Made by a program: the position numbers and the translations under genes
DNA from: an uncultured Flavobacteriales bacterium
Lineage (GTDB): Bacteria; Bacteroidota; Bacteroidia; Flavobacteriales; Crocinitomicaceae
Direction of reading: 5' to 3'
DNA: 35,589 nt
Assembly: GCA_946480815.1 (NCBI GenBank)
Contig: CAMLLB010000047.1
Span: forward strand, 1-35,589
Shown: positions 25,994 through 34,444 of the stretch, piece after piece
Layout of the letters: each line of letters begins with the position of its first letter
Position numbering within the stretch: position 1 is the first letter of the stretch
Notes under the pieces: model-generated
What the model was told of the DNA's origin: nothing
Seen by the model: only the letters and a program-made list of their open reading frames with translations
The model's database searches: none

Positions 25994-26310
25994 ACGCAAA
26001 AGTGTAATTTAATAGCAGTAACCAAATTTGTATATAAAATTTACAACTACAACTACTGCATGAATATTCTTGTCTATCTTATTATCAAAACATATCCTTA
26101 AATTATTTTTTAATTCTTCAGGTGAGAAACACATTATTTTTTAAAAAAAACAATAAATTATTAACAAATTCTTCATTTGAAAAACCCCTTATTAATTCGA
26201 TCGATTTACCACGCCTAGCCTTTTTGTTACTTTTTGGCAATGAAAAAAGTAGAATGCCCTTTTTAAGAAAAAATATCCCATTTTTGTGTGAAAGCAAAGC
26301 CCACATCGCC
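25994..26310. other. Divergent intergenic region
   Basis: A 317-base, AT-rich gap between a minus-strand exported protein and a plus-strand lipoprotein. It holds a copy of the GGCAATG-loop hairpin (26213-26252) and long A/T runs. An open frame continues upstream of the lipoprotein ATG through the hairpin, but its translation has no signal-peptide character until residue 64, so I treat it as non-coding. No clean TAnnTTTG box is seen. Confidence 0.6.
26213..26252 (+). repeat. Dispersed hairpin repeat, copy C (GGCAATG loop)
   Basis: GCCTAGCCTTTTTG precedes TACTTTTT (26228-26235), which pairs with AAAAAGTA (26244-26251) around GGCAATGA. Order and sequence match copy A at 21666-21714 read on the minus strand: GCCTAG, CCTTTTTG, then a CTTTTT stem and a GGCAATG loop. 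Confidence 0.65.
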
Positions 26311-27018
26311 ATGCGCATCTATCCCATTCTCTTACTCGTTTCCCTCTTTTTCTCCTGCACGGAAGAAACCAAAAAGCCCGTTTCTGTCAGCAACGAATTG
26401 AGTGATTACATTCAAAAAAGGTATCAAACCACGGATGTAACTTCCTCTTCCGCTTTGGAATTGAAGCACGGGAAAACAACAAACTCCTTCCTGGTGAGTA
26501 TTGGTCAGAGTGCATTAATCGACAGTTCGAAATCAAGCCCTAAACTTTTCGCATCGGATATTGCCTTTCGCCTGTATTGTGGTATGAAAAAGACCGAACG
26601 CAAGAAATACGATGTATTCGCTGTGAAGATCAATCAACGGAGTCAGGTGACTGAAATGCGGTACTCCAATAAGGAACTACGGGAAGTAAACACGAATCTT
26701 CTTTGGCTGGAAGGATTCTTCCGGCTCATCGATGAAAAAGAATATGCACTCGCGAAACGTCAGTTTAACCCCAAACTGGTTGATACCTCTACAGTAGCAC
26801 TCGAAACCACTTTCGAGTCCATGTCTCAGGATCTGGGTAAACTTAAAAATCGGGAATTACAAGGCTTTGAAATCAATGACGTAAAAGTCGGTCCCAAAAC
26901 GTATCGGGTGTTGCAGGCAAACTACATCTTGTTCTACGAAAAACATTATTCCCAATCCAAATACGCTCTGCTGATGGACGAAACGGAACAAAAACTGGTG
27001 AATTTCAGCGCTGAATAA
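26311..27018 (+). CDS. Putative lipoprotein, NTF2-like C-terminal region
   Basis: A 235-residue protein. The ATG at 26311 starts a lipoprotein signal peptide (RIYPILLLVSLFFSC, lipidated Cys16); an earlier in-frame start would bury it behind 63 residues of repeat-derived sequence. The first half of the mature protein is of unknown type. The second half (about 135-235; GFFRLIDEKEYALAKRQFNPKL, and the closing strands VLQANYILFYEKHYSQSKYALLMDE) has the helix-then-sheet pattern of small NTF2-like proteins such as DUF3887/DUF4019, but this is pattern recognition only. No operon partner is evident. Confidence 0.7.
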   Translation: MRIYPILLLVSLFFSCTEETKKPVSVSNELSDYIQKRYQTTDVTSSSALELKHGKTTNSFLVSIGQSALIDSSKSSPKLFASDIAFRLYCGMKKTERKKYDVFAVKINQRSQVTEMRYSNKELREVNTNLLWLEGFFRLIDEKEYALAKRQFNPKLVDTSTVALETTFESMSQDLGKLKNRELQGFEINDVKVGPKTYRVLQANYILFYEKHYSQSKYALLMDETEQKLVNFSAE

Positions 27019-27066
27019 GTTGGACCACGAAACATACGAAGACATGATTTGCGGGGTGTGTCATTG

Positions 27067-27149
27067 AACCACAAAGGTCGCGAGGCACACAAGGAACTTA
27101 TTTACCAATGCATTTAATATTCCTTGTGCTCCTGGTGAGCCTCGTGGTT
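27067..27149. repeat. 30-base imperfect inverted repeat
   Basis: The arm at 27067-27096 (AACCACAAAGGTCGC and on to CACAAGGAA) pairs with 27120-27149 at 23 of 30 positions around a 23-base A/T-rich loop. The outer AACCAC and inner CACAAGGAA parts are perfect. It lies between the lipoprotein and the glycosylase-like gene and resembles common Bacteroidota intergenic elements. Confidence 0.65.
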
Positions 27150-27169
27150 AATTATATTTAAATTAGATC

Positions 27170-27760
27170 ATGCAGCAAGAACTTCATCCATGGAACTGGT
27201 TCGCTCCCGAAAATAGCAGGGTCCTGATCGTCGGAACTTTTCCGCCAACCCGCAGGAACTGGTCTTTCGATTTCTTTTACCCAAATAAGGCCAATTTCTT
27301 CTGGAGGATCATGGCGCGTATTGCCGGAACGGAATTGCAAATCCCAAACGGAGATCTGGCAGTAGAAGAACGAAAAGACATCCTCCGGAAACTGCGCCTG
27401 GCAATTACCGACATGGGACAACACATTGTACGCAGTAACAACAGTTCCCTGGATGAGAACCTAAGTATCGTGGAATACATGAACATCTTCCAGATCCTGG
27501 ACGAAAACCCGGGAATCCGGAAGATCATCTTCACCAGCAGTTCGGGGAAAGAAAGTGCTACCAGGTGGTTCAACTTGTTTTTGGCAGGAAAAGAAATTAA
27601 GCACCGCTTTCCAACCGGGAAAAGGCCATTGAAAAGTTCGTTTCAGTATAAAGACCGGACCATCGAACTCGTAGTGCTATACTCCACATCTCCGCGCGCT
27701 GCAAATCGCTTTTCTTTTGAAGATTTGGTGGATTTGTACCGAAATGAGATACTTTTATAG
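27170..27760 (+). CDS. Uracil-DNA glycosylase superfamily protein
   Basis: A 196-residue cytoplasmic protein with the UDG-fold signature near the N-terminus: VLIVGTFPP at 18-26 (the motif-1 strand and loop) and SFDFFYPNKANFFWRIM at 32-48, as in the SMUG2-like and Mug-like Bacteroidota proteins annotated as uracil-DNA glycosylase family. The middle strand IRKIIFTSSSGKESATRWFN (about 121-140) and the late VVLYSTSPRAANR (about 168-180), in the place of motif 2, fit the same fold. These enzymes excise uracil or deaminated bases. The exact base specificity cannot be read here. The next gene starts 17 bases downstream, so co-transcription is possible. Confidence 0.8.
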   Translation: MQQELHPWNWFAPENSRVLIVGTFPPTRRNWSFDFFYPNKANFFWRIMARIAGTELQIPNGDLAVEERKDILRKLRLAITDMGQHIVRSNNSSLDENLSIVEYMNIFQILDENPGIRKIIFTSSSGKESATRWFNLFLAGKEIKHRFPTGKRPLKSSFQYKDRTIELVVLYSTSPRAANRFSFEDLVDLYRNEILL

Positions 27761-27776
27761 ACTAAATCGCAACCAA

Positions 27777-28307
27777 ATGAAAACCAAAGAACGCATTATA
27801 GTCATTTCACTTGTTACTACCTTAGCGCTCGCATTTTTAGGATATATCCTGATCCGCGGAGCAGTAAGCCATTTGGACAACTATGTGAGTTATTTCATGC
27901 TGACACTTGGAATCGGACTGATCGTTTTATTTGGCATCGTTCTTCTGTTCACTATTCGTTATTCGAAGAAAAAAGCTATTGCTGCTGAAATAGAGAAATC
28001 AAGCATCCGGGATTATGGAACAGTTTTCAAAATCGACCTGGATACCGTTCGGATTAAAAGTAACAACTGGGATAGTTCACACTTCAGTGAAAACAAATTT
28101 TATGATATTGAAATTACGGAAAAGCATCTTCAGACCATTCTTGAATTTGAAGTGGAAATTGACGGTCATAAAAAACAGTTTCACTGGCCTTCGAACCTGG
28201 AACCAAAAAGTCTGGAAATGTATTTTGCCATTCAAAAAAAAACCAGTTTTTACCTTGACCCGAATGATCATTCCAATTATTATCTGGATTTGAATTTTAT
28301 CCAATAG
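27777..28307 (+). CDS. Small two-helix membrane protein of unknown function
   Basis: A 176-residue protein. The ATG at 27777 is chosen because it gives a normal MKTKERIIVISLV start; an earlier in-frame ATG at 27717 lies inside the glycosylase gene. Two membrane helices (about 7-26 and 38-61) are followed by a Lys/Arg-rich border and a soluble C-terminal domain of about 110 residues, with alternating strands (RDYGTVFKIDLDTVRIKSN, FYDIEITEKHLQTI, LEFEVEIDGHKKQFHWPSN). I do not recognise the family. The soluble part should face the cytoplasm if the positive-inside rule holds. Confidence 0.65.
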   Translation: MKTKERIIVISLVTTLALAFLGYILIRGAVSHLDNYVSYFMLTLGIGLIVLFGIVLLFTIRYSKKKAIAAEIEKSSIRDYGTVFKIDLDTVRIKSNNWDSSHFSENKFYDIEITEKHLQTILEFEVEIDGHKKQFHWPSNLEPKSLEMYFAIQKKTSFYLDPNDHSNYYLDLNFIQ

Positions 28308-28340
28308 AAACTAATCGCATCTGCGAGAAAAAACAAAAAC

Positions 28341-28703
28341 ATGCATATTCACTCACACACCATCAACAACATCCAAATTGCAGAAGTTACTTCTGATCAA
28401 TTCATCATCGAAAAAGCGGAAGATGGCCTCGACCTGCTTGGAAACCTCTATTACCAGGGTTTCGACCGGATCATTGTTCACGAAAAGAATATCACCCCGG
28501 CTTTCTTCGATTTGAAGAACGGAATGGCGGGAGAAGTGCTTCAGAAATTTTCCAATTATCGGGTTCGTCTGGCTATTGTAGGAGACTTTTCTTCTTACAC
28601 CAGCAAAAGCATCACTGATTTCATGTATGAATCCAATAATGGGAAACAGGTGAACTTTTTGGGATTGGTGGAAGAGGCTTTGGAGAAATTGGCTGTGAAT
28701 TAA
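28341..28703 (+). CDS. DUF4180 family protein
   Basis: A 120-residue cytoplasmic protein that matches DUF4180: the KAEDGLDLLGNLYYQGFDRIIVHEKN stretch, then ITPAFFDLKNGMAGEVLQKFSNYRVRLAIVGDFS and a closing segment YTSKSITDFMYESN. These blocks are highly conserved in the family and I am confident of the assignment. The fold is probably alpha/beta, STAS-like; no biochemical role is established. It has 33 bases upstream to the previous gene and may share its transcript. Confidence 0.88.
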   Translation: MHIHSHTINNIQIAEVTSDQFIIEKAEDGLDLLGNLYYQGFDRIIVHEKNITPAFFDLKNGMAGEVLQKFSNYRVRLAIVGDFSSYTSKSITDFMYESNNGKQVNFLGLVEEALEKLAVN

Positions 28704-29053
28704 TATAAATGAGCTCACCTGGATTGTAGAAGGAATTACTTTGAAGAAATAATAGGATTTTGATCCAAATGAGCTTAACTTGATTGTTTTCAAAAGTTAT
28801 GTTCAAACCTCATCTCATTTCAATTACTTACCTGGTGACATACCGCAAGCTCGGCTCCGTTTATAGTTTACCTGCTTATTGGTGCACAAGTAATTTTTGT
28901 GTTAAATATTCTGTTTTCGATCCTAAAAAGAAGAAGAACAAAGTAATTTCACCTGTAACTTTTTGCCCCTCTTTCGGTCTTAGTGATGTTTGAAACTTAA
29001 TTCGTAATTCCTTCAAGTTTCTTACATTTACCTTTAGAATAAATTCAAATCCA
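28704..29053. other. 350-base gap with a spaced direct repeat
   Basis: No credible gene. AAATGAGCTCACCTGGATT at 28707 is repeated with three mismatches at 28767 (21 bases each, exactly 60 bases apart). A short GAAACTT/AAGTTTC inverted repeat is at 28992-29021. Two weak boxes TACATTTA (29023-29030) and TACCTTTA (29029-29036) precede the serine hydrolase gene. A 69-codon open frame in the middle has no domain or signal-peptide character. Confidence 0.6.
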
Positions 29054-30856
29054 ATGAAACAAATCCTTACCCTTTTACTCACGACTACTTGTGTTCTCAC
29101 TGCTGCTTCTCAAACCAAAACAAAAACTCCGGATTATACCAAACGCCTGACCGGGATCGAAAAAGAACTTGAAAAAGTCCTTGCAGACCAAAAAGTGGCC
29201 GGATACTCCGTGGCTGTGGTATACAAAGACAAAGTGCTTTATACCAAAGGATTCGGATATCGGGATGTTGAAAACAAAAAACCGGTAACACCCAATACCT
29301 TGTTTGCAATCGGTTCTTCCAGTAAAGCGTTTACTGCTGCTATTTTGGGGCAATTGGAAAAAGAAGGAAAATTGAAACTGGATGATCTGGCAACAACGCA
29401 CCTTCCGCAATTGAGTTTCAAATACGATTACATGAATACCGGGATTACGATCCGCGACATGATGTGTCACCGTACCGGGCTTTCCCGTTTTGATTTTTCC
29501 TGGTACCTGTTCAATACGCGCAACCGCGACAGTTTGATCCAACGGGTGAAATACATGGAACCGAACGCGAAACTGCGTCAAAAATGGCAATACAATAACT
29601 TCATGTTCCTTGCCCAGGGAATGATCGCCGAAAAAATCACGGAAAAAAGTTGGGAAGACAATATCCGCGAACGGTTTTTCAAACCCCTGAACATGAAGCA
29701 CAGTAACACAGATATCTTCGCCACTGAAAAAGATGCGGATGCTTCCCTGCCGTATACACTCGATGATCAATTTGCCATCACAAAAGTTCCGTATTACAAC
29801 ATCAATGGAATGGGACCTGCCGGAAGCATCAATTCCTGTGCAACTGACATGGCCAACTGGGTTTCAACCTGGATCATGGGTGGAAAATTCAACGGAACGG
29901 AAATCATTCCCGCTTCGTATGTAAGAGATGCTTCCAGTTCACAAATGATTGTTTCAGGCGGGCGACCACGTGCTCATTCGGATATTCAATTCAGCAACTA
30001 CGGTTTGGGCTGGTTCCTGGAATCATACCGCGGACATTATTTGGTGGAGCATGGCGGAAACATTGACGGGTTCTCAGCAAATGTAGCCTTCTACCCCTCC
30101 GATTCAATCGGGATCGTGGTATTGACCAACCAAAACGGTTCTGCGGCAACCGACATTGTGCGCAACATTATTTCCGATAGATTATTCGCTTTGGAACCGA
30201 TTCCATGGAATGCAGATGCAAAGAAAGAAATGGATGCAATGATGGAGCTCGAAAAGAAAAACGAAACAACTGCAGACACGACACAGGTAAAGAACACCCA
30301 TCCTTCCCATCCGCTTGGAGATTATGCGGGGTTATATGGAAATCCGGCTTACTCTGAGTTTAAGGTCACTTTGAAGAACGATACGCTGTTTACTTTCATT
30401 GCGGGAGAAAACATGTGGTTGGAGCATTATCACTACGATGTATTCCAATTTAAATCTGTTGATTCGAAAGAAACAGCTAAACGTTATTTCTTCATCAATT
30501 TTGGTACTGCCAATAACGGAAAGATCGAAAGTGCTTCCATCGAAATGGATGAACCCGGAAAACCAACCGTTTTCGCAAGACAATCAATCAAGGTAAACCT
30601 ATCTGAGGAGGATCTGAATAAATATGTTGGGGAATACGACCTGGAAGGCATGACGGTTAAAATTTACCTGAAAGGAACAACTTTGATGGTATTGGTTCCC
30701 GGACAACCGGATTATGAAACCGCTTCCGTTGGTAATGATACTTTTGACCTGACCATTATTAAAGGCTACAGCGTGAAATTTACGGTTGAAAACGGAAAAT
30801 CAAAAGCCGTGACTTTTGTACAGCCAAATGGGAACTTTACCGCAAAACGGAAATGA
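29054..30856 (+). CDS. Class C beta-lactamase-like serine hydrolase
   Basis: A 600-residue exported serine hydrolase. The signal peptide is about residues 1-19 (ending TAAS). The beta-lactamase domain (about 30-380) keeps the three catalytic motifs of class C enzymes and DD-peptidases: SSSK at 88-91 with nucleophile Ser88 and Lys91, YNN at 180-182, and HGG at 333-335. A linker and two C-terminal beta modules follow (about 415-500, DUF3471-like, and about 510-600). This layout is common in periplasmic peptidases and esterases of Bacteroidota and is not a typical resistance lactamase. The substrate (D-amino-acid peptides, esters, or cell-wall stems) is not determined. There is no T9SS domain. 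Confidence 0.9.
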   Translation: MKQILTLLLTTTCVLTAASQTKTKTPDYTKRLTGIEKELEKVLADQKVAGYSVAVVYKDKVLYTKGFGYRDVENKKPVTPNTLFAIGSSSKAFTAAILGQLEKEGKLKLDDLATTHLPQLSFKYDYMNTGITIRDMMCHRTGLSRFDFSWYLFNTRNRDSLIQRVKYMEPNAKLRQKWQYNNFMFLAQGMIAEKITEKSWEDNIRERFFKPLNMKHSNTDIFATEKDADASLPYTLDDQFAITKVPYYNINGMGPAGSINSCATDMANWVSTWIMGGKFNGTEIIPASYVRDASSSQMIVSGGRPRAHSDIQFSNYGLGWFLESYRGHYLVEHGGNIDGFSANVAFYPSDSIGIVVLTNQNGSAATDIVRNIISDRLFALEPIPWNADAKKEMDAMMELEKKNETTADTTQVKNTHPSHPLGDYAGLYGNPAYSEFKVTLKNDTLFTFIAGENMWLEHYHYDVFQFKSVDSKETAKRYFFINFGTANNGKIESASIEMDEPGKPTVFARQSIKVNLSEEDLNKYVGEYDLEGMTVKIYLKGTTLMVLVPGQPDYETASVGNDTFDLTIIKGYSVKFTVENGKSKAVTFVQPNGNFTAKRK

Positions 30857-30954
30857 TCGGAATTTTGAAGTTATTTGCGTCTGATTTTTAATGGACATTC
30901 CAATCAATTTTTTCAAGTTTCAACACATTATTTTAAAACCATTTTTTCTGAAAA

Positions 30955-31172
30955 TTGACCATAAAAGGAATTAAAATTACATTTTGGATCAGCACAGGCT
31001 TGATCGGCTTATTTATCATCCCGGGAGTATTCTTTTTGAATACTCCATTTGCGAAAGCAGTTCCAACCCATTTAGGTTTACCCCCTTGCTTCAATGGGAA
31101 TTGGGAATTCTGAAAGCCATCGGAGCACTCGTAATTTTATTGCCTTTTGCAGGAAACCGGATCAAAGAATGA
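30955..31172 (+). pseudogene. DoxX-like membrane protein remnant (frameshifted, truncated)
   Basis: The plus strand encodes a DoxX_2-type start (TIKGIKITFWISTGLIG, then FAKAVPTHLGLP) in one frame from a TTG at 30955. The C-run at 31081-31085 shifts the frame; the matching continuation PLLQWELGILKAIGALVILLPFAGNRIKE is in the other frame and ends at 31172. A run of six C would restore one frame. Intact members have about 120 residues with four helices; here only about 70 remain, and the segment that normally follows IKEW is gone, replaced by the end of the convergent WG-repeat gene five bases away. There is no ATG start. I judge it non-functional, unless the C-run difference is a sequencing error, and even then it lacks its C-terminal half. 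Confidence 0.78.
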
Positions 31173-31177
31173 AGAGA

Positions 31178-33796
31178 TTATTCCGTAAAGATTGTTTTAT
31201 TTTTCTTAAGCGGAGTGTACACATAACGTATCCCATTTTCAACACTGATCACTCTTCCGTCTTCCAGGATCACAATATTCGTCAATCCTTCCCGGTAAAG
31301 CGGTTTTCCTTTCAAATCAAGCAGGAAGATCTTTCCATCACTTAATTTGAATTGATTTTCATCCAGGTAATCAGACAGGACGGCCTCTTTCTTAAGCAGA
31401 ACATTATTCAGATCACGTGCTTCGTATCCTGTTTCTGTTTTCACAAATCCGGTTTCATTGATCACCAGGTCAAAAGCGGGTGCCTGCAGAAAGACCGTTT
31501 GATCCGGCACCTTTCCTTCAAAGAATTCCAAATTGTACCATTTCGCCCCTTTTTTAGCGCGAAGAATGTACACTCCGGCTTTGGAAGAAGCAATAAATAC
31601 CTCATCAAAGACCGGTTTGATCTTTTCATTGAGATTGTAATCATACACTCCGAATTTTTCTCCTTTCTTCACAATAAAAGCTGCATTCGGAACATACTGC
31701 ACCCAATCATATGCAGCGGGAATTTCTTTCCTGAGGTTCAGGCTCAGGATGCCGTGAAATTCTCCTATGCGGGTAAAACATTGTTCGTCATAATCCCGAT
31801 ATGGAAATTCGAACGAAACCGGGTTTTCTTTGCTGACCCCGAATCTCAGTTCATCGTACCTGAAATCGAAAAGGGTATCGCCAAAAGCGGAAATCACACC
31901 CCATTTTTTCGTTGATCCTTTTGCCAAAAAGTGGATCTCATCCCATGTCGGAAGGATTTCAGAATAACTATACGGAATGACTACTGTCTGCTTGTCATCT
32001 TCAAAATCAGAGTGCATTTCCGAACCTTTAAATTTTCCCTTCGTCGAAACCGTTCTTTCGGGATTTACGGAATAAAAAATGCGCCCTTTCGAATCAATGT
32101 AATGTTTTTCATCTTCACTCAGACGATAGATCAAAGCTAAACCATCGATGATGTAAAAAGATCCGCTCGCTGGACGGTCCGGCTTAAAAACTGATCCCCA
32201 TGCAATGTCGGCAGCTCCCCACAAATCTCCCACACGGTATTCGATCATAGTCCCAAATAATTTGCTTTGAAAAAGAGTATCCGCCTGAAGATCAACCACT
32301 TTTCCATTCCAGGAAATAAACCCCAATTTTCCATTTGCATTTTTAAAAAGGGTAAGCGGGACTTTGAAGGGTGGGTCTTCGTGTAATTTCCGAAATTTAT
32401 AGGTATAATAATTACCGAAATCATCTGTAAATCCTCCAAGGAGCTGCGGATCCGTTTCCTGAATGCTCATTGTGCTCATTCCGGCATAATTGTAAGATCC
32501 GAAACTCTTTTCGATTTGAATCCGCTCCACAAAAACAGAATCTCCCACGAGTTCATATAAACCGTAAGTTGTTTCTCCTTCTTTCCTGAAAGCGTAAAAT
32601 TGTGTCCCTGCATGGTAAATATCCTGGTACTCAAAAGGAGAACTTTTCCCCGTAGCAGAAATGCTGAATGCCAGTTTTTCCGTTTCATCCTTAAAAATCC
32701 ATACGGTCGTTCCCGAAGGATGAGTCCCTTTACCCCAATAAGTGATACTTTTCTCCCAATTGGAAACCAGTCGCTCACTTTTCAGATCATAAATAGCCGT
32801 TCTATAATCTTCCCAGTCCATTTTTGTCACATATACAAAGTCCTCAAAGAGAGTTTCGTTGTAATAAGTCTTTTCCAGATCAGCATCATTTTGGATCCAG
32901 GATAATTTATTGGGAATCTGTACCTCTGCAAAGGAATCGATTGCCACTCCGAAACGATTGAAAATAATCTCCTCGTTTCCGGTAGCGCAGAACTTCCATT
33001 CCAGAAATTCTTCTTCGGATTCGTACCTCGAATATTCAACCCGGAAATCGCTCAACAGGGTTGCAATTTTCTTTCCATATCTCAATTCGATCGTATTTGT
33101 CTTTGGGTTTACCGGCCAGAACATCGAAAAAACGGAATCAGTAATCAGGCTTCCATCGGCTTTGGCTAAATAGTGTTTGGATTCTCCGAAAGGCAGCGAT
33201 CCCTCCGATTCCGGACTGTAGAAATAATCCGTCTGGTCCAGGACGAGAATATAGTCTACGGAAGTTTTTCCGGGCAGATCGTACTTAAAAGAGGAAAGCC
33301 GTTCAACCACACTGTATTCGATGGGAACAACTACATCTCCTTTTTCGTTTACAATTCCGGTTTTATCATCCTTCCGGACAATGATCAATCCTGTTTCCAG
33401 CAATACATCCATTTCACTGAGCCACGGATCCAGATCGCTTGCAATAAGCTCTGTTCCCCGGTAAAGATCCATTGTTCCATTTTCAGTAAACGCGGTAAAA
33501 AACGAGTAAACCCGATCAATTTTTTTGTAGTTTGCAGGAATGGCTTTACCCGCACCGTTTGGAAGATAACCATGTAATCCGTTCTCGAAAAACAAAATCC
33601 CTGATTCGTCAATTAACACATTCGTGTATTTCGGTTCCAGGATGATTCTGCCGTTTGTATGGACCAACCCGACTTTCCCATTCGATTTAATACGTTTGAG
33701 TGTATCGTTTTCAACTTTCAAACCGGGAGCTATTACCGATTGGTTAAAACCATTGAAACTCAGTAACAGTAAAACAAGCGTTAATCGTGCCCTCAT
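31178..33796 (-). CDS. Exported WG-repeat protein
   Basis: An 872-residue protein with a signal peptide (RARLTLVLLLLSFNGFNQ, cleavage near residue 19) and WG-type beta repeats: units such as GKVGLVHTNGRIILEPKYTNV, DKTGIVNEKGDVVVPIEYS, GKLGFISWNGKVV, KWGVISAFGDTLFDFRYDEL and KFGVYDYNLNEKIKPVFDEV are spread over the whole length. WG repeats form a beta-propeller-like or solenoid structure; the function is unknown, and these proteins are common in Bacteroidota and some pathogens. It has no T9SS sorting domain, so a periplasmic or outer-membrane place is likely. A good promoter lies just upstream. It is convergent with the DoxX remnant. Confidence 0.88.
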   Translation of the reverse strand: MRARLTLVLLLLSFNGFNQSVIAPGLKVENDTLKRIKSNGKVGLVHTNGRIILEPKYTNVLIDESGILFFENGLHGYLPNGAGKAIPANYKKIDRVYSFFTAFTENGTMDLYRGTELIASDLDPWLSEMDVLLETGLIIVRKDDKTGIVNEKGDVVVPIEYSVVERLSSFKYDLPGKTSVDYILVLDQTDYFYSPESEGSLPFGESKHYLAKADGSLITDSVFSMFWPVNPKTNTIELRYGKKIATLLSDFRVEYSRYESEEEFLEWKFCATGNEEIIFNRFGVAIDSFAEVQIPNKLSWIQNDADLEKTYYNETLFEDFVYVTKMDWEDYRTAIYDLKSERLVSNWEKSITYWGKGTHPSGTTVWIFKDETEKLAFSISATGKSSPFEYQDIYHAGTQFYAFRKEGETTYGLYELVGDSVFVERIQIEKSFGSYNYAGMSTMSIQETDPQLLGGFTDDFGNYYTYKFRKLHEDPPFKVPLTLFKNANGKLGFISWNGKVVDLQADTLFQSKLFGTMIEYRVGDLWGAADIAWGSVFKPDRPASGSFYIIDGLALIYRLSEDEKHYIDSKGRIFYSVNPERTVSTKGKFKGSEMHSDFEDDKQTVVIPYSYSEILPTWDEIHFLAKGSTKKWGVISAFGDTLFDFRYDELRFGVSKENPVSFEFPYRDYDEQCFTRIGEFHGILSLNLRKEIPAAYDWVQYVPNAAFIVKKGEKFGVYDYNLNEKIKPVFDEVFIASSKAGVYILRAKKGAKWYNLEFFEGKVPDQTVFLQAPAFDLVINETGFVKTETGYEARDLNNVLLKKEAVLSDYLDENQFKLSDGKIFLLDLKGKPLYREGLTNIVILEDGRVISVENGIRYVYTPLKKNKTIFTE

Positions 33797-33812
33797 GTGT
33801 TTTAATTTGAAA

Positions 33813-33842
33813 CGAAATTAATGAACACTTAACGGGTGACAA
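33813..33842 (-). promoter_or_regulatory. Promoter of the WG-repeat gene (TTG-N19-TAATTTCG)
   Basis: On the minus strand a -33 TTG (33840-33842) and a -7 box TAATTTCG (33813-33820) are separated by 19 bases. This is the most complete Bacteroidota-type promoter in the window, with one C in the box. It ends 16 bases before the ATG at 33796. Confidence 0.55.
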
Positions 33843-33902
33843 TAAGTCATTTGCAGTATTTCCGAAACCTGATGGTCAATAACCTAACTGACTGCTTCTG
33901 AT

Positions 33903-34355
33903 TCAAGGATAAGCGGTCATGGTAAATTGCTCGCCTACCTTTCCTTCTTTGATTACCTGACTGTTTGAATAAACCAGCAATTTCGGTACCTGAGGGCCAG
34001 AAAATCGAAAACGCGATTCCGGAAGCCCGTAATAGGACGTGGTGCCCCGGTACTCATTATTTCCGTAGCGCATACTTGACCAGCCATATGTCAGCGTGCA
34101 GATCCGTTTTACAGGTGTATTGACTGTATGAAAATCAGTTGCATATAGCAAGACATTATCACCGCCGGAGGAAACATACACCAGGGAGTCGAAATCCAAA
34201 GCCAACACTTTATCGGAAAGTGTAATCGTTACGTCGGTGCCGTTTGAACAGCATACCCCTCCGGCCCAGGTGTGAATGACCACATTTGCTAAAGTGTCCT
34301 GTGAAAAACCATTCAGGCCAAAAACCAGTAAAAAGATCGTACAGATTGTTTTCAT
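33903..34355 (-). CDS. Small secreted protein of unknown function
   Basis: A 150-residue protein with a signal peptide (KTICTIFLLVFGLNGFS, cleavage before QDTLAN). The mature part is beta-rich with few charges: VVIHTWAGGVCCSNGTDVTITLSDKVLALDFDSLVYVSSGG. It has an adjacent Cys pair in GGVCCSNG and a third Cys (RICTLTYGW). The rest has Tyr, Ser and Gly-rich turns. No family is recognised. It is alone on the minus strand, with its start 134 bases from the RND gene stop, and terminators lie between. Confidence 0.7.
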   Translation of the reverse strand: MKTICTIFLLVFGLNGFSQDTLANVVIHTWAGGVCCSNGTDVTITLSDKVLALDFDSLVYVSSGGDNVLLYATDFHTVNTPVKRICTLTYGWSSMRYGNNEYRGTTSYYGLPESRFRFSGPQVPKLLVYSNSQVIKEGKVGEQFTMTAYP

Positions 34356-34393
34356 ATCTCTTTTTACAGCAATCCATCAAATTAGTTCAAATA

Positions 34394-34430
34394 AAAAAGG
34401 TGGCTTCGACTACGCTCAGCCACCTTTTAG
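34394..34430. terminator. Bidirectional terminator hairpin with CTTCGACTACGCTCAG core
   Basis: AAAAGGTGGCT (34395-34405) pairs perfectly with AGCCACCTTTT (34418-34428), leaving the loop TCGACTACGCTC. The A-run before and T-run after the stem allow termination on both strands. The core CTTCGACTACGCTCAG (34404-34419) recurs inverted at 34460-34475. Confidence 0.8.
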
Positions 34431-34444
34431 TTATAATTTCACAG

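Noticed and set aside
26122..26310. Earlier in-frame start for the lipoprotein at 26311
   Set aside because: The extra 63 residues are translated from an AT-rich repeat region and would hide a clear lipoprotein signal peptide.
28784..28993. 69-codon open frame between DUF4180 and the serine hydrolase
   Set aside because: No signal peptide, domain or promoter; Cys and Ser-rich random-looking translation in an AT-rich gap.
29075..29770. Long open frame on the minus strand (231 codons) within the serine hydrolase gene
   Set aside because: It is fully antisense to a gene with intact catalytic motifs, has no recognisable domain, and is explained by codon bias of the sense strand.
29054..30856. 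Antibiotic-resistance beta-lactamase
   Set aside because: Motifs are those of the broad class C/DD-peptidase/esterase family and the C-terminal modules are typical of non-resistance serine hydrolases.
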